A DNA stretch of 64,000 nt from Porphyromonas macacae DSM 20710 = JCM 13914. GTDB lineage: Bacteria > Bacteroidota > Bacteroidia > Bacteroidales > Porphyromonadaceae. Shown here piece by piece: positions 30,554-39,442 of this stretch. Location: the NCBI RefSeq assembly GCF_000379945.1, contig NZ_KB904147.1, forward strand, positions 1 to 64,000, in the 5' to 3' direction. A model generated the notes under the pieces. That model did not search any database and was not told where the DNA came from. It worked only from the letters and a program-made list of their open reading frames with translations. Made by a program: the position numbers and the translations under genes. The first letter of the stretch is position 1. Each line of letters starts with the position of its first letter.

Positions 30554-31137
30554 AGAATCAAACCGGCAATACCAGCCAAGATAATAATCAGTATCGGATG
30601 GATTTTCTTGGAAACAGTTGCCCAAAATCCCAAAACAAAAAGAACGAGACTTTTCCAGTCTATAAAATTTTCTTTGACAACCATCCGGTCCAAACCGGAG
30701 AATGACGGTTGGGCGAAAAAGTTTATAACGGCATCCGGATTAAGAGCCAATAATAAGGCAGCCGATGCAATCAGTCCTATGGTAGCCGGTCTGACACCTA
30801 CGAATATGGCTTCCACATATTTATTGTGTCTGAACCGCATGAAAAAGAAGCTGATCAAAAGGACTAAAATAAAAGAAGGCAGCATAACAGCGAAAGTGCT
30901 CAAAACAGATCCCCAAACACTCCCGGTAACAGTGTAACCTATATAAGTGGCGCTATTGATACCGATAGGCCCGGGAGTCATCTGGCTGATAGCTACGATG
31001 TCCGTGAATTTGGCAGCAGAGATCCATCCGTAATGGGTAACGACCTCTCCCTGAATAAGAGAAAGCATGGCATACCCCCCTCCGAAACCAAACAGTCCGA
31101 TCTGAAAGAAAACCCAAAAGAGCTGCAAGTATATCAT
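30547..31137 (-). CDS. Chromate transporter family protein, half-size (second gene)
   Basis: A 196-residue membrane protein with one CHR domain: the start reads FGFGGGYAMLSLIQGEVV, followed by SQMTPGPIGINSATYIGY. Short-chain CHR proteins work in pairs encoded by adjacent genes, and the partner lies 4 bp upstream. Characterised members export chromate; in bacteria without chromate exposure the natural substrate is unclear. Its 3' end overlaps the convergent S41 gene. Confidence 0.87.
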   Translation of the reverse strand: MIYLQLFWVFFQIGLFGFGGGYAMLSLIQGEVVTHYGWISAAKFTDIVAISQMTPGPIGINSATYIGYTVTGSVWGSVLSTFAVMLPSFILVLLISFFFMRFRHNKYVEAIFVGVRPATIGLIASAALLLALNPDAVINFFAQPSFSGLDRMVVKENFIDWKSLVLFVLGFWATVSKKIHPILIIILAGIAGLILY

Positions 31138-31141
31138 AGTG

Positions 31142-31729
31142 TTATCGGATATGAGGTTTTATGTATTTCTTAATATAGAATGTATATAAGACACCTCCCA
31201 GAGCAGAAATAATAATTACCCAAACGGGAGAAATCTTTAACAACCATACGAGCAACGCTGCCAATATGGGTATCCATAGCTGACGCTGTTTCATCTTCAT
31301 GGATTTCCATGTGGTAATAACCGGAGCTGCAATCATAGCCACAACAACCGGTCTGATACCATTGAAAATACGAACTATCACCGGCTCGTGTGCCATTTGT
31401 TCGAAAAAAAGAGCAATAGCCAGTATGATCAGGAAAGATGGGAGCGTGCATCCGATAGCGCTAAATAAAGCCCCCTTGAAACCTTTAAGCCGATAGCCCG
31501 TAAAAATGGATATGTTTACGGCAAAAACACCGGGAAGAGACTGTGCAACGGCGAAAAGATCCATAAACTCTTCATTCGTCAGCCATTTCATACGGTCTAC
31601 CACCTCACGTTGTATCAAAGGCAACATCGCATAACCGCCTCCAAAGGTAAAGCCTCCTATCTTGAAGAAAACTTCAAATAGTTGCCAGAGTCTAACTGTA
31701 TTCTTGATTTTTATACCGGTCATTGTCAA
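31142..31729 (-). CDS. Chromate transporter family protein, half-size (first gene)
   Basis: A 195-residue membrane protein homologous to its neighbour: GGFTFGGGYAMLPLIQREVV and AQSLPGVFAVNISIFTGY are the matching CHR motifs. The two halves probably form a heterodimer equal to one long-chain ChrA. The gap of 4 bp to the second gene implies cotranscription and coupled translation. The start at 31729 gives the motif a normal N-terminal lead of about 25 residues. Confidence 0.87.
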   Translation of the reverse strand: MTMTGIKIKNTVRLWQLFEVFFKIGGFTFGGGYAMLPLIQREVVDRMKWLTNEEFMDLFAVAQSLPGVFAVNISIFTGYRLKGFKGALFSAIGCTLPSFLIILAIALFFEQMAHEPVIVRIFNGIRPVVVAMIAAPVITTWKSMKMKQRQLWIPILAALLVWLLKISPVWVIIISALGGVLYTFYIKKYIKPHIR

Positions 31730-31752
31730 AAAACTTTAGGGTAAAAGTATAA

Positions 31753-31787
31753 AGAGGTATTGGCAGTCTTTTTCTGCCAATACCTCT
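31753..31787 (-). terminator. Terminator of the DUF2795 gene
   Basis: A perfect 14-bp stem, AGAGGTATTGGCAG (31753-31766) and CTGCCAATACCTCT (31774-31787), with a 7-base loop. It lies downstream of the minus-strand gene at 31854 and upstream of the chromate pair. Confidence 0.8.
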
Positions 31788-31853
31788 CTATATTCAGTTC
31801 TTAGCAAGAAAAATGATCGTATTCTGCGCTCTTGCCTTTGCTTTATTAATCGT

Positions 31854-32078
31854 TTAGTATTCGTCTTCGTTAAAGAAGAAATCTTCCTTACTCGGATAGT
31901 CCGGCCAAATATCTTCTATCGATTCGTATACTTCACCTTCGTCTTCAATCTCCTGGAGGTTTTCGATCACCTCTAACGGCGCACCCGAACGTTGAGCATA
32001 GTCAATCAATTCATCCTTCGTTGCAGGCCATGGTGCGTCTTCAATCTTAGAAGCCAATTCTAAAGTCCAATACATCAC
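31854..32078 (-). CDS. DUF2795-type small acidic protein
   Basis: A 74-residue acidic protein found widely in Bacteroidota. It carries the conserved WTLELASKIEDAPWPATKDE beginning, PLEVIENLQEIEDEGE, and the end DIWPDYPSKEDFFFNEDEY. Function is unknown. It has its own -7 box (32134-32141) and a strong terminator, so it is expressed as a single gene. Confidence 0.85.
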   Translation of the reverse strand: MMYWTLELASKIEDAPWPATKDELIDYAQRSGAPLEVIENLQEIEDEGEVYESIEDIWPDYPSKEDFFFNEDEY

Positions 32079-32133
32079 ATTTAGATATTAAGATTAGAGA
32101 ATATAGAAGAAAAATGACTCTTCCAAATCGGCG

Positions 32134-32141
32134 CAAAAATA
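32134..32141 (-). promoter_or_regulatory. -7 box (TATTTTTG on minus strand) of the DUF2795 gene
   Basis: The plus strand reads CAAAAATA. It lies 56 bp before the start codon. Confidence 0.45.
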
Positions 32142-32156
32142 ATGAAATAAATAATA

Positions 32157-32729
32157 TTAACCATTATATCTGGCATCCCAACAGATTTCTTCTCCGTTGG
32201 TACGATAGACTTCTTTTCGAGCCAGAGCAAAGAAATAGTCGCTCAAACGGTTTACATATTTCAAAACCAAATCGTTGAGCGGAGCTTCTTCGTTCAATCT
32301 GTACATGATTCGCTCGGCGCGACGGCACACCGTTCTGCATACATGCGCCACCGATGCGGATTTGCCTTCGCCGGGCAATACAAAAGCTTTCATCCGGGGC
32401 ACTATACCGTCCAAACGGTCTATCTCACGTTCCACTTTTTGAACGTCTTCTTCATGTATTTTGCTTTTCTCGGTAATAAATTCCGTAGAATCGCTTTCCG
32501 TAGCCAAATAGGAACCGATGTTGAAAAGCTTATGCTGTACACGGAGTAGAAACTCATAATCCTGTTCTTCGATATCTTGAGCCATAAGCATACCGACGAA
32601 TGAGTTAAGCTCATCAATGGTACCATAACTTTCGAGTCTGATATGGTGTTTCGGCACCCTTTTACCGCCAACCAAACTGGTCATGCCTTTATCTCCGGTT
32701 TTTGTATATAAGAGGCTTTTCTTATCCAT
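32157..32729 (-). CDS. Cob(I)alamin adenosyltransferase, PduO type
   Basis: A 190-residue enzyme that transfers the adenosyl group of ATP to cob(I)alamin, giving adenosylcobalamin. It starts with YTKTGDKGMTSLVGGKRVPK, the ATP-binding motif of PduO-type transferases, and contains RVQHKLFNIGS, HVCRTVCRRAER and LNDLVLKYVNRLSDYFFALAR (given here as family blocks; the last one is the C-terminal helix ending in SDYFFALAR). Length is standard. In this group it would serve methylmalonyl-CoA mutase, which is not in the window. Confidence 0.9.
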   Translation of the reverse strand: MDKKSLLYTKTGDKGMTSLVGGKRVPKHHIRLESYGTIDELNSFVGMLMAQDIEEQDYEFLLRVQHKLFNIGSYLATESDSTEFITEKSKIHEEDVQKVEREIDRLDGIVPRMKAFVLPGEGKSASVAHVCRTVCRRAERIMYRLNEEAPLNDLVLKYVNRLSDYFFALARKEVYRTNGEEICWDARYNG

Positions 32730-32758
32730 AAATCATCTTGTTTATATAATGATAATTG

Positions 32759-32766
32759 CAAAAATA
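32759..32766 (-). promoter_or_regulatory. -7 box (TATTTTTG on minus strand) of the adenosyltransferase gene
   Basis: The plus strand reads CAAAAATA, 30 bp upstream of the start codon at 32729. It lies just inside the gap after the next upstream gene. Confidence 0.4.
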
Positions 32767-32770
32767 ACAT

Positions 32771-33361
32771 TTACAACGAAGTAACAAAGCGTCCTTCGGT
32801 AATATTTCGACTATTAAATGCTATACCGATCCTCCGCGTGCGAATTGTAAGCCTCCAATTTCCTACTCTTCTCTTACCCGACCAAAGTTCATTAATCGCA
32901 TTATTATTCCTCAGATTACCGATTAAAACACCTCCATCGGCACAATCTATTATCTCTTTTTCCAGATTTCCGGTATAATCTTTTTTTTCAACTACAATCA
33001 GCAGCTTTTTCCCGGGTTTTATCTTCTTATGTTCGGTAATGATTTGAATTCCGGAATAAGCGCGTACAATATAATCTAAAACGAAGGTGTCTGCCGGAGA
33101 GTAGATCAAGACCTGTTCGATTCGGCAGTAAACAATAACACGAAAAATAAGTTCCAAATCCTTGATATTCACAATCATATCCGAATTGCTATACCTGTAC
33201 TTCCTTCTTTCTTCCAAAACCGTCTTTCTCAAAGGAGCAAAAGCATAATAAGGCAATTTGCACTCCACTGCATTACGAATAAACGAATAAGCAAAAGGCG
33301 AATGTACACCATGGCCGTGTCTATGTTCGGGAAAAAAGAACCAGCTTTTCAAAAAACTCAT
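32771..33361 (-). CDS. Methyltransferase-related protein of unknown function
   Basis: A 196-residue protein. The beginning, FPEHRHGHGVHSPFAYSFI, is the N-terminal signature of a Bacteroidota group of class I SAM-dependent methyltransferases. The remaining sequence has the alternating strand/helix pattern (RIEQVLIYSPADTF, GIQIITEHK, KLLIVVEKKD) but lacks a glycine-rich SAM loop. It may be a degenerate member that no longer binds SAM, or a structural relative. It ends 41 bp before the adenosyltransferase start on the same strand. Confidence 0.6.
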   Translation of the reverse strand: MSFLKSWFFFPEHRHGHGVHSPFAYSFIRNAVECKLPYYAFAPLRKTVLEERRKYRYSNSDMIVNIKDLELIFRVIVYCRIEQVLIYSPADTFVLDYIVRAYSGIQIITEHKKIKPGKKLLIVVEKKDYTGNLEKEIIDCADGGVLIGNLRNNNAINELWSGKRRVGNWRLTIRTRRIGIAFNSRNITEGRFVTSL

Positions 33362-33499
33362 AACTATTCTATATGAAGTAAAAAACCGTACCGTGCTGCA
33401 ACGCAGATCAAATATATAAAACCTTTGGCGTGTATTCTATTTTATTTTATTTATTCGACCATATTTCGCTCCGTTAGAGTAACTTCTACCTCCTATTCG

Positions 33500-33507
33500 T
33501 ATCTTTG
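33500..33507 (+). promoter_or_regulatory. -7 box (TATCTTTG) upstream of rlmN
   Basis: An exact TAnnTTTG match, 33 bp before the ATG at 33541. It supports that start codon. Confidence 0.5.
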
Positions 33508-33540
33508 CGCAGAAACGGTTCATAACACCGGGTTATTTTT

Positions 33541-34602
33541 ATGGCGGAAACGACACTTCAACGGAAACCCGCATTATTGGGTAAAACAAAAGAAGAACTT
33601 ACAAATATTGCTTTGGAATTAGGTTTGCTGAAATTCACCGGCAACCAATTGGCTCAATGGCTTTATGTGCACCGTGCAGAAACTTTCGACCGGATGACCA
33701 ATCTGTCGAAAAAAGCACGTTCGTTATTGGCAGAATATTATACAGTCGGGCGTGAAAAGCCTGTCACGATACAAACCTCTGCCGATGGGACGCGCAAATA
33801 CCTTTTTCCCGCCATTGACATGCGGGGCGATCAGGGATGGGTAGAAGCAGTGATGATACCGGAGGGAGATCGTGCCACTCTCTGCATCTCCTCACAGATC
33901 GGTTGTAAGATGAACTGTCTTTTCTGTATGACAGGCAAACAAGGCTGGCGTGGAAATCTTACTGCCGGGGAAATTATCAATCAAGTGCTTTCGGCAGAAG
34001 AAGCCGATAAATTGACCAATATCGTTTTCATGGGCATGGGTGAACCGTTGGATAACGTGGAGCAAGTACTCAGAAGCATCGAAATACTTACCTCGGAGTG
34101 GGGGCTGGCTTGGAGTCCTAAACGCATAACACTCTCTACGATAGGAGTAAGAGCCGGATTGATCCGCTTTCTCAATGAAACACGCTGTCATTTGGCTGTC
34201 AGTTTGCACAATCCTTTTGCACAGGAGCGTGCACAGATTATGCCCGTAGAAAACAGTATGCCGTTAAAAGAAACTTTATCTTTAATACGCTCGGCCGACT
34301 TTAGCAGTCAACGTCGGGTTTCTTTCGAATATATTGTTTTTGAAGGAGTAAATGACAGCCTGCGCCACGCTGAAGAATTGACACGGCTGTTACGTGATAT
34401 TCCCTGCCGTATCAATTTAATTCGTTTTCACAAAATACCTGATGTGGAGTTGAATCCGGTGAATGATTCTAAGATGGAGGCTTTTAGAGCACACTTGGAA
34501 AAATCGGGCTTTACAGCAACCATTCGTGCATCACGGGGAGAGGATATCAGTGCAGCCTGCGGCATGCTCAGCACCAAGGAAAAACTCAAACAGCAACAAT
34601 AA
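33541..34602 (+). CDS. rlmN: 23S rRNA (adenine2503-C2)-methyltransferase / tRNA A37 methyltransferase
   Basis: A 353-residue radical-SAM enzyme that methylates C2 of A2503 in 23S rRNA and of A37 in some tRNAs. The iron-sulfur cluster cysteines are Cys122, Cys126 and Cys129 (GCKMNCLFCMTG). GMGEPLDN is the SAM-binding block. The catalytic C-terminal cysteine lies in ISAACGML. Length is typical. It has its own -7 box and is convergent with the L25 gene. Confidence 0.95.
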   Translation: MAETTLQRKPALLGKTKEELTNIALELGLLKFTGNQLAQWLYVHRAETFDRMTNLSKKARSLLAEYYTVGREKPVTIQTSADGTRKYLFPAIDMRGDQGWVEAVMIPEGDRATLCISSQIGCKMNCLFCMTGKQGWRGNLTAGEIINQVLSAEEADKLTNIVFMGMGEPLDNVEQVLRSIEILTSEWGLAWSPKRITLSTIGVRAGLIRFLNETRCHLAVSLHNPFAQERAQIMPVENSMPLKETLSLIRSADFSSQRRVSFEYIVFEGVNDSLRHAEELTRLLRDIPCRINLIRFHKIPDVELNPVNDSKMEAFRAHLEKSGFTATIRASRGEDISAACGMLSTKEKLKQQQ

Positions 34603-34827
34603 CGAGCATTCGGAGTGGATTTGGACTGCACTCAAGCAAAGAACGAATCCCGGCAGCACTTTTAATTCACAAAAATCGAGTGGACTGCAACTCTTACAGG
34701 GTCAAAATACATCCATCCAGTTTCAATTCGATTTGCACAACACCCGGAGAAATTGCAACTGTACATCGATTGCTTGCCCCTCATCGTTGCAAACACAGCT
34801 TCCATTCAGATGTATATATATAGAAAA

Positions 34828-34855
34828 ACAGCCCGAGAATGATTCTCGAGCTGTT
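34828..34855. terminator. Hairpin between convergent rlmN and L25 genes
   Basis: The arms AACAGC-CCGAGAATG and ATTCTCG-AGCTGTT form an almost perfect stem. It lies 26 bp after the L25 stop on the minus strand and about 225 bp after rlmN. Between 34603 and 34827 I see no gene. Confidence 0.6.
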
Positions 34856-34880
34856 AATCCGATATAATTCAAAATATTGA

Positions 34881-35450
34881 TTATGCTTTGGCCGCTGCAC
34901 CACGAGCTGCACGGGTCAGACGAACAGAGCAAACGACTGCATTCTTGGCATTGGCCAGTTCCAAACCCTCAAAATGCAAAGCACCTACTTGCAGAGTTTT
35001 TCCCAAACCAAGATTTGTAACGTCGATGTTCAAACGCTCGGGAATATGCGTATAAGGAGCTTTAACCTTCAGTTTTCTCATCTCTAATTGCAACTTACCA
35101 CCGGCTTTCACACCTTCTGCGTGACCAACCAATTCCACAGGAACTTCCATAATAATAGGCTTGTTCTCAAACACTTCGAGAAAGTCGATGTGTAACAAAT
35201 TGTCTGTTACAGGGTGGAATTGTAATTCTTTGATTACAGCCATGCATTTTTTACCATCCAATGTAAGCTCAACGGCAAAGATATCGGGGCTGTAAATAAG
35301 ATTACGTACCGCTTTTTCCGTTACATAAAAGTGAACCGACGTTTCACCACCATAGATGATACATGGGATCATTTCTTCCGCTCTCAGAGCTTTAGAGGCT
35401 TTTTTGCCAAGTTCGGTACGCTCGGTACCTTGAAGTTCAAAAGTTTTCAT
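34881..35450 (-). CDS. rplY: Ribosomal protein L25 / general stress protein Ctc
   Basis: A 189-residue long-form bL25 protein that binds 5S rRNA. It begins MKTFELQGTERTELGKKASK and carries PCIIYGG and the HIDFLEV block, then the C-terminal CTC beta domain and an Ala-rich tail (RAARGAAAKA). The ATG at 35450 is chosen because it begins the conserved N-terminus; an ATG nine codons upstream has no support. A -7 box lies about 105 bp upstream. Confidence 0.93.
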   Translation of the reverse strand: MKTFELQGTERTELGKKASKALRAEEMIPCIIYGGETSVHFYVTEKAVRNLIYSPDIFAVELTLDGKKCMAVIKELQFHPVTDNLLHIDFLEVFENKPIIMEVPVELVGHAEGVKAGGKLQLEMRKLKVKAPYTHIPERLNIDVTNLGLGKTLQVGALHFEGLELANAKNAVVCSVRLTRAARGAAAKA

Positions 35451-35554
35451 CTGTTTGAAAATAATTGTGTTACTCAAAATTAGTTTGTTCTAATTTCCCA
35501 TCACACGGATACAGATTTTTCTGCAACTGTTGTGTAGAGTCATCTAAAACGGTG

Positions 35555-35562
35555 CAAAGGTA
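35555..35562 (-). promoter_or_regulatory. -7 box (TACCTTTG on minus strand) of the L25 gene
   Basis: The plus strand reads CAAAGGTA, close to the 3' end of the neighbouring phosphatase gene. It implies a 5' untranslated region of about 100 bases. Confidence 0.5.
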
Positions 35563-35569
35563 ATGGTTT

Positions 35570-36316
35570 TTATTGGATTTTTGTTATCCAGGGCTCTTTC
35601 AGAGTGCCTGTTACACCATATACACCTTCTTTTGTATCCATTTTCAGACAATAAGGTACCGCATTTGCTAAGCGGTTCTCTTCAAGACGTTTGTAATGTT
35701 CGCACTTTTTCAGATAATCAAGACGTTGAGTTTCATCCGAACAAAAAGTATTCCAAAGGTCTTTTGCCATGTAAGCACCATCATTGCATGCATCGCCTCG
35801 GTTGTTTTTTAACAGTATGGATACAAGAGCACCGGCATAAAGAGAATCTTCCATACACATCTGTCCTTTCCAGCCGGCAGCCAATACAATCACTTGTTTA
35901 TATTGTTTTTTCTGTAAATAATCTATCGTAGCAGAAAGGTTAATAAAAGCTCCCACCAATATCTCTTTGGCTCCGTTCTCCAAAGCTATGCGAATTGACT
36001 TCGTACCGTTAGTCGTTGTAAAAACAATACGTTTTTCTTGAATTACCTCAGGTCGGTATTCAGACGGGTCATTGCCTAATAAGGCAAAATCGCATTTGCG
36101 TACATTCCGTTCTGCTGCTATGAGGTAATTGTTTTTTGTTCCGATTATTCGGGCTTCTTCAGTGGTTGTAACCGGCAAGATACCTTTAGCTCCGTTACTC
36201 AAAGCTGTGACAATGGTAGTACTTGCTCTGAATATATCTACCACAATAACCGCTGCTCCGCTGCGATGATAAAGTTCATATAAATCAGGACTGGGACAAA
36301 GGTGTATTTTTAACAT
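35570..36316 (-). CDS. 2-phosphosulfolactate phosphatase family protein (ComB-like)
   Basis: A 248-residue protein of the ComB family. Recognisable blocks are VVDIFRASTTIVTAL near the start, FTTTNGTKSI, and VLAAGWKGQMCMEDSLYAGA. In methanogens ComB removes phosphate from phosphosulfolactate on the way to coenzyme M. In bacteria lacking that route, as here, the substrate is unknown. No sulfonate or coenzyme M gene is in the neighbourhood. It stands alone between L25 and malate dehydrogenase. Confidence 0.85.
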   Translation of the reverse strand: MLKIHLCPSPDLYELYHRSGAAVIVVDIFRASTTIVTALSNGAKGILPVTTTEEARIIGTKNNYLIAAERNVRKCDFALLGNDPSEYRPEVIQEKRIVFTTTNGTKSIRIALENGAKEILVGAFINLSATIDYLQKKQYKQVIVLAAGWKGQMCMEDSLYAGALVSILLKNNRGDACNDGAYMAKDLWNTFCSDETQRLDYLKKCEHYKRLEENRLANAVPYCLKMDTKEGVYGVTGTLKEPWITKIQ

Positions 36317-36475
36317 CTCATAGAGTGATTTTAGAATACCTACCGGAATAAACTCGTTTCGAGGACAAGCGAATACAACTCCAACGCAATGGTATTTATA
36401 ATTTGTTATTTAACAAACAAAACTTATTTGCTTCCGGAAGGTAAAATCTGCAGTTCCTAATAAAAATATAAAGCA

Positions 36476-36517
36476 AGGGCAGCTCAGACAAGTTTAACAA
36501 CCTACGAGAGCAGCCCC
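36476..36517 (-). terminator. Possible terminator of malate dehydrogenase gene
   Basis: An imperfect hairpin with arms GGGCAGCTC and GAGCAGCCC, 60 bp after the mdh stop on the minus strand. The loop is long, so this call is weak. Confidence 0.35.
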
Positions 36518-36576
36518 TGCAAATATGGATTTTGCTTTTTTGTTATTTAACAGCGTTAATCCGGAAAAGGTATGTT

Positions 36577-37575
36577 TTACAAATTCGGGTTAATGGTATT
36601 CCATTTTTCCACAGCAGGAATAATACCCATATCGATAACCTGATCGCGCAGTGCCGTCAAGTGCTTGTAGCTTGCATCCAGTTCCGCATGTTCTTCCGGT
36701 GTTCCTTTAATCTCTTTATAATGTACACCGTTTTTATCGATAGAGGTTTCCATCGCCATCATGATGTTTTGATACTTTTCATTTTTAACAAAACACCCTG
36801 CCGGCCAGCGGAAAGCTTCTCCGCCCATAGCAGCACGAATCATCTCGATTGAAACATAAGCCGGGCTTTGGAAAGAACTGCGTCCGCGAAGTTTGATAAT
36901 ATTGGCTCCGCCCTTAATTACACGCTGACGAAGATCATTCCACTGTTCTGTAGTCAACTTATCAGTACCGATAAGGTCTGTAAGCGGTGTGCCTTTAACT
37001 TTCGCCGTACTTGCAAAAACGGCCATTTGTTCGCCATGACCGCCATAGGTACGCGTATTGGTCACTTCACTTTGTTTAACACCAAAATGTTTCGCCAGTT
37101 CACTTTGCAAACGAGTGCTGTCCAAACCGGCTAAGGTCGTTACCTGAGTCGGTTTCAAACCGCTATGAATCAATGTTACCAAGCCTGTAATATCTGCAGG
37201 ATTGAAAATAATAACCACATGGTTTACATCGGGGCAATAAGCCTTAATGTCTTTACCCAATTGCGCTGCAATTTCTGCATTTCCTTTCAACAAATCTTCA
37301 CGTGTCATTCCTTCCTTGCGAGGGGCTCCACCTGAAGAAACGATATATTTGGCACCGGTAAGAGCTTCTTTGATATCCGACGTAAAAGTTACATTAAGAC
37401 CTTCGAATCCGCAGTGACGTATTTCCTCTGTTACTCCTTCCAGTCCTACGGCAAACGGGTCATACAGACAAATGTTCGGAGTAAGACGCATCATCGCTGC
37501 TGTTTGAGCCATATTCGAACCGATCATACCGGCTGCGCCAATAATAGTGAGCTTTTCTTCTGTTACAAAATTCAT
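36577..37575 (-). CDS. mdh: Malate dehydrogenase
   Basis: A 332-residue NAD-dependent dehydrogenase that interconverts malate and oxaloacetate, on the reductive branch to fumarate and succinate in anaerobes. The nucleotide loop is LTIIGAAGMIGSNMAQ, the Asp/Arg substrate region includes SSGGAPRKEGMTR and LAGLDSTRLQSELA, and the catalytic His is in TYGGHGEQM. The loop residues suggest malate rather than lactate as substrate. A -7 box lies 70 bp upstream. Confidence 0.92.
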   Translation of the reverse strand: MNFVTEEKLTIIGAAGMIGSNMAQTAAMMRLTPNICLYDPFAVGLEGVTEEIRHCGFEGLNVTFTSDIKEALTGAKYIVSSGGAPRKEGMTREDLLKGNAEIAAQLGKDIKAYCPDVNHVVIIFNPADITGLVTLIHSGLKPTQVTTLAGLDSTRLQSELAKHFGVKQSEVTNTRTYGGHGEQMAVFASTAKVKGTPLTDLIGTDKLTTEQWNDLRQRVIKGGANIIKLRGRSSFQSPAYVSIEMIRAAMGGEAFRWPAGCFVKNEKYQNIMMAMETSIDKNGVHYKEIKGTPEEHAELDASYKHLTALRDQVIDMGIIPAVEKWNTINPNL

Positions 37576-37644
37576 AGTGTTGTTGTTTTATTGAATTATT
37601 AAAAAAGAATAATATCAGGAATAATCTGTCATTTGGCAGATATA

Positions 37645-37652
37645 CAAATATA
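37645..37652 (-). promoter_or_regulatory. -7 box (TATATTTG on minus strand) of mdh
   Basis: The plus strand reads CAAATATA. It lies 70 bp upstream of the mdh start at 37575. Confidence 0.5.
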
Positions 37653-37757
37653 CTTTAATTGTTTTTTATTCCAATATGATATAATTGGGAGTTTGAATGC
37701 AATGCGAATCTTGAGAGATTTTATATTTCCAAACCCGAAACGAAACATAACAGAGAA

Positions 37758-38198
37758 TCAAAGGCCTTTCTCCTTTTTGTATGCAAGATAACCTCCGGAA
37801 AGATTATATACAGGTCCGGAGAAACCATTATTTATCAACAGTTTTGCAGCCTTTGCACTCCTTGCACCGGAACGGCAATAAACAGCTACCGGCAAATTTT
37901 TATTTAATTTCTTTTCAACATCTTTCACGAAACCCGTGTTTTTAACATCAAACAGAATAGCCTTATCGATATGTCCGACTCTATATTCTTCCGGGGTGCG
38001 CACATCGACCAACTGAACATTCTTCCTTTCTAATAAAGCCATGAATTCTTTTACATTGCAATCGATAATGGAAGAGTTGCTGCCCGGAGTCTCTTTGGAT
38101 ACTGTTCTGCTGCTTTTGCAAGACACCATTCCCTCGAAAAAAATCAATATTAAAGAGAGAAAACCTAAAAAGATATTTTTCTTCTTCATCATCATCAA
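37758..38198 (-). CDS. Rhodanese-domain lipoprotein
   Basis: A 146-residue exported protein. The signal peptide ends in the lipobox EGMVSC (Cys near residue 27). A single rhodanese domain follows, with VDVRTPEEYRVGHIDKA and the active-site loop VYCRSGARS holding the persulfide-forming cysteine. It may move sulfur or reduce oxidised sulfur species in the periplasm. The first residues include four Met codons in a row, so the exact start is uncertain. It begins 10 bp after hflX, so they are cotranscribed. Confidence 0.85.
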   Translation of the reverse strand: MMMMKKKNIFLGFLSLILIFFEGMVSCKSSRTVSKETPGSNSSIIDCNVKEFMALLERKNVQLVDVRTPEEYRVGHIDKAILFDVKNTGFVKDVEKKLNKNLPVAVYCRSGARSAKAAKLLINNGFSGPVYNLSGGYLAYKKEKGL

Positions 38199-38207
38199 CC
38201 TCTGTTT

Positions 38208-39437
38208 TTATATTTCGCTCTCGCTTAAATTATCATAATCTTGAAACAGGAAATCATTATACGGGTATCGTTGTACATGTATTTCTTTCACTCTTTCATA
38301 GAGTATTCGTTTTAGCTCTTCTACGCCTGTTCCGTTCTTGGCCGATATAAACAAACAATCCGGCCCGAGCTTGGCCATCCATGTTTTTTTAAGTTCTTCC
38401 GGTGTAATGTTTTCCCGCTTTACAGGAGAAAGATCATCATCTTCTTTAGGAACCCAACTAAAAGCATCGAGTTTGTTAAAAACCAATAAATACGGTTTTT
38501 CTTCTCCTGCCGTTATTTCTCGCAGCGTATTTTCCACAACAGTTATCTGTTCTTCAAAATTAGGATGCGACACATCCACCACATGTACTAACAGATCGGC
38601 TTCTCGAACCTCATCCAAAGTACTTTTGAAAGATTCGATCAGCTCTGTGGGCAGTTTGCGAATGAACCCCACTGTATCGGTCAATAAGAAAGGCAGATTA
38701 TGGATAACCATCTTTCGCACAGTGGTATCAAGTGTGGCAAACAATTTGTTTTCGGCAAAAACCTCGCTTTTGGCAAGCAGATTCATTAAAGTGCTTTTAC
38801 CCACATTGGTATAGCCCACAAGTGCCACACGCACCATTTTCCCTCTGTTTTTCCGCTGCACGCTTTTTTGTTTGTCGATATCTTTGAGTTGCTGCTTCAA
38901 TAAGGAAATTTTATCTAATATAATCCGCCGGTCAGTTTCCAGCTGCGTCTCGCCCGGTCCGCGCATGCCTACACCTCCCCGCTGTCGTTCCAGGTGAGTC
39001 CACAAACGCGTCAGTCGTGGCAACATATAGCGATACTGTGCCAGCTCTACCTGTGTTTTTGCATGAGCCGTTTGAGCTCTGCGTGCAAATATATCCAATA
39101 TCAAACCGGTACGGTCTAATATCTTGATTTTCAATACCTGCTCTATATTTCTGATCTGTTTGGGGCTTAGTTCATCATCGAAAATAGCGACTCCGATTTC
39201 ATTTTCTTCCACATATTGCGCTATTTCGGACAACTTTCCCTTTCCCACAAAAGTAACGGAGTTCGGCTGATCTATCTTCTGAGTAAACCGCTTCAGAGGT
39301 TCAACTCCGGCTGTTTCAGAAAGAAAAGCCAACTCATCAAGATACTCGTTGACCGCAACTTCATTCTGCTCCGGAGTTACGATACCGATAAGTACAGCTC
39401 GTTCTGTTTTTGTTTCTGTTATAATAAACTCTTTCAT
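38208..39437 (-). CDS. hflX: Ribosome-associated GTPase HflX
   Basis: A 409-residue GTPase that splits or rescues stalled ribosomes. The N-terminal HflX domain includes AGVEPLKRFTQKID and the loop RGGVGMRGPGETQLE. The G domain follows with G1 GYTNVGKST, G3 DTVGFIRKLP and G4 NKLD. The C-terminal part is as usual. The -7 box lies only 6 bp upstream of the start codon (39443-39450), so the transcript may be nearly leaderless. Confidence 0.93.
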   Translation of the reverse strand: MKEFIITETKTERAVLIGIVTPEQNEVAVNEYLDELAFLSETAGVEPLKRFTQKIDQPNSVTFVGKGKLSEIAQYVEENEIGVAIFDDELSPKQIRNIEQVLKIKILDRTGLILDIFARRAQTAHAKTQVELAQYRYMLPRLTRLWTHLERQRGGVGMRGPGETQLETDRRIILDKISLLKQQLKDIDKQKSVQRKNRGKMVRVALVGYTNVGKSTLMNLLAKSEVFAENKLFATLDTTVRKMVIHNLPFLLTDTVGFIRKLPTELIESFKSTLDEVREADLLVHVVDVSHPNFEEQITVVENTLREITAGEEKPYLLVFNKLDAFSWVPKEDDDLSPVKRENITPEELKKTWMAKLGPDCLFISAKNGTGVEELKRILYERVKEIHVQRYPYNDFLFQDYDNLSESEI

Positions 39438-39442
39438 ATATA

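Noticed and set aside
34603-34827. Possible small gene or RNA after rlmN
   Set aside because: The open frame there continues from a shadow of rlmN. No hairpin-rich RNA or gene signal was seen apart from the terminator at its end.
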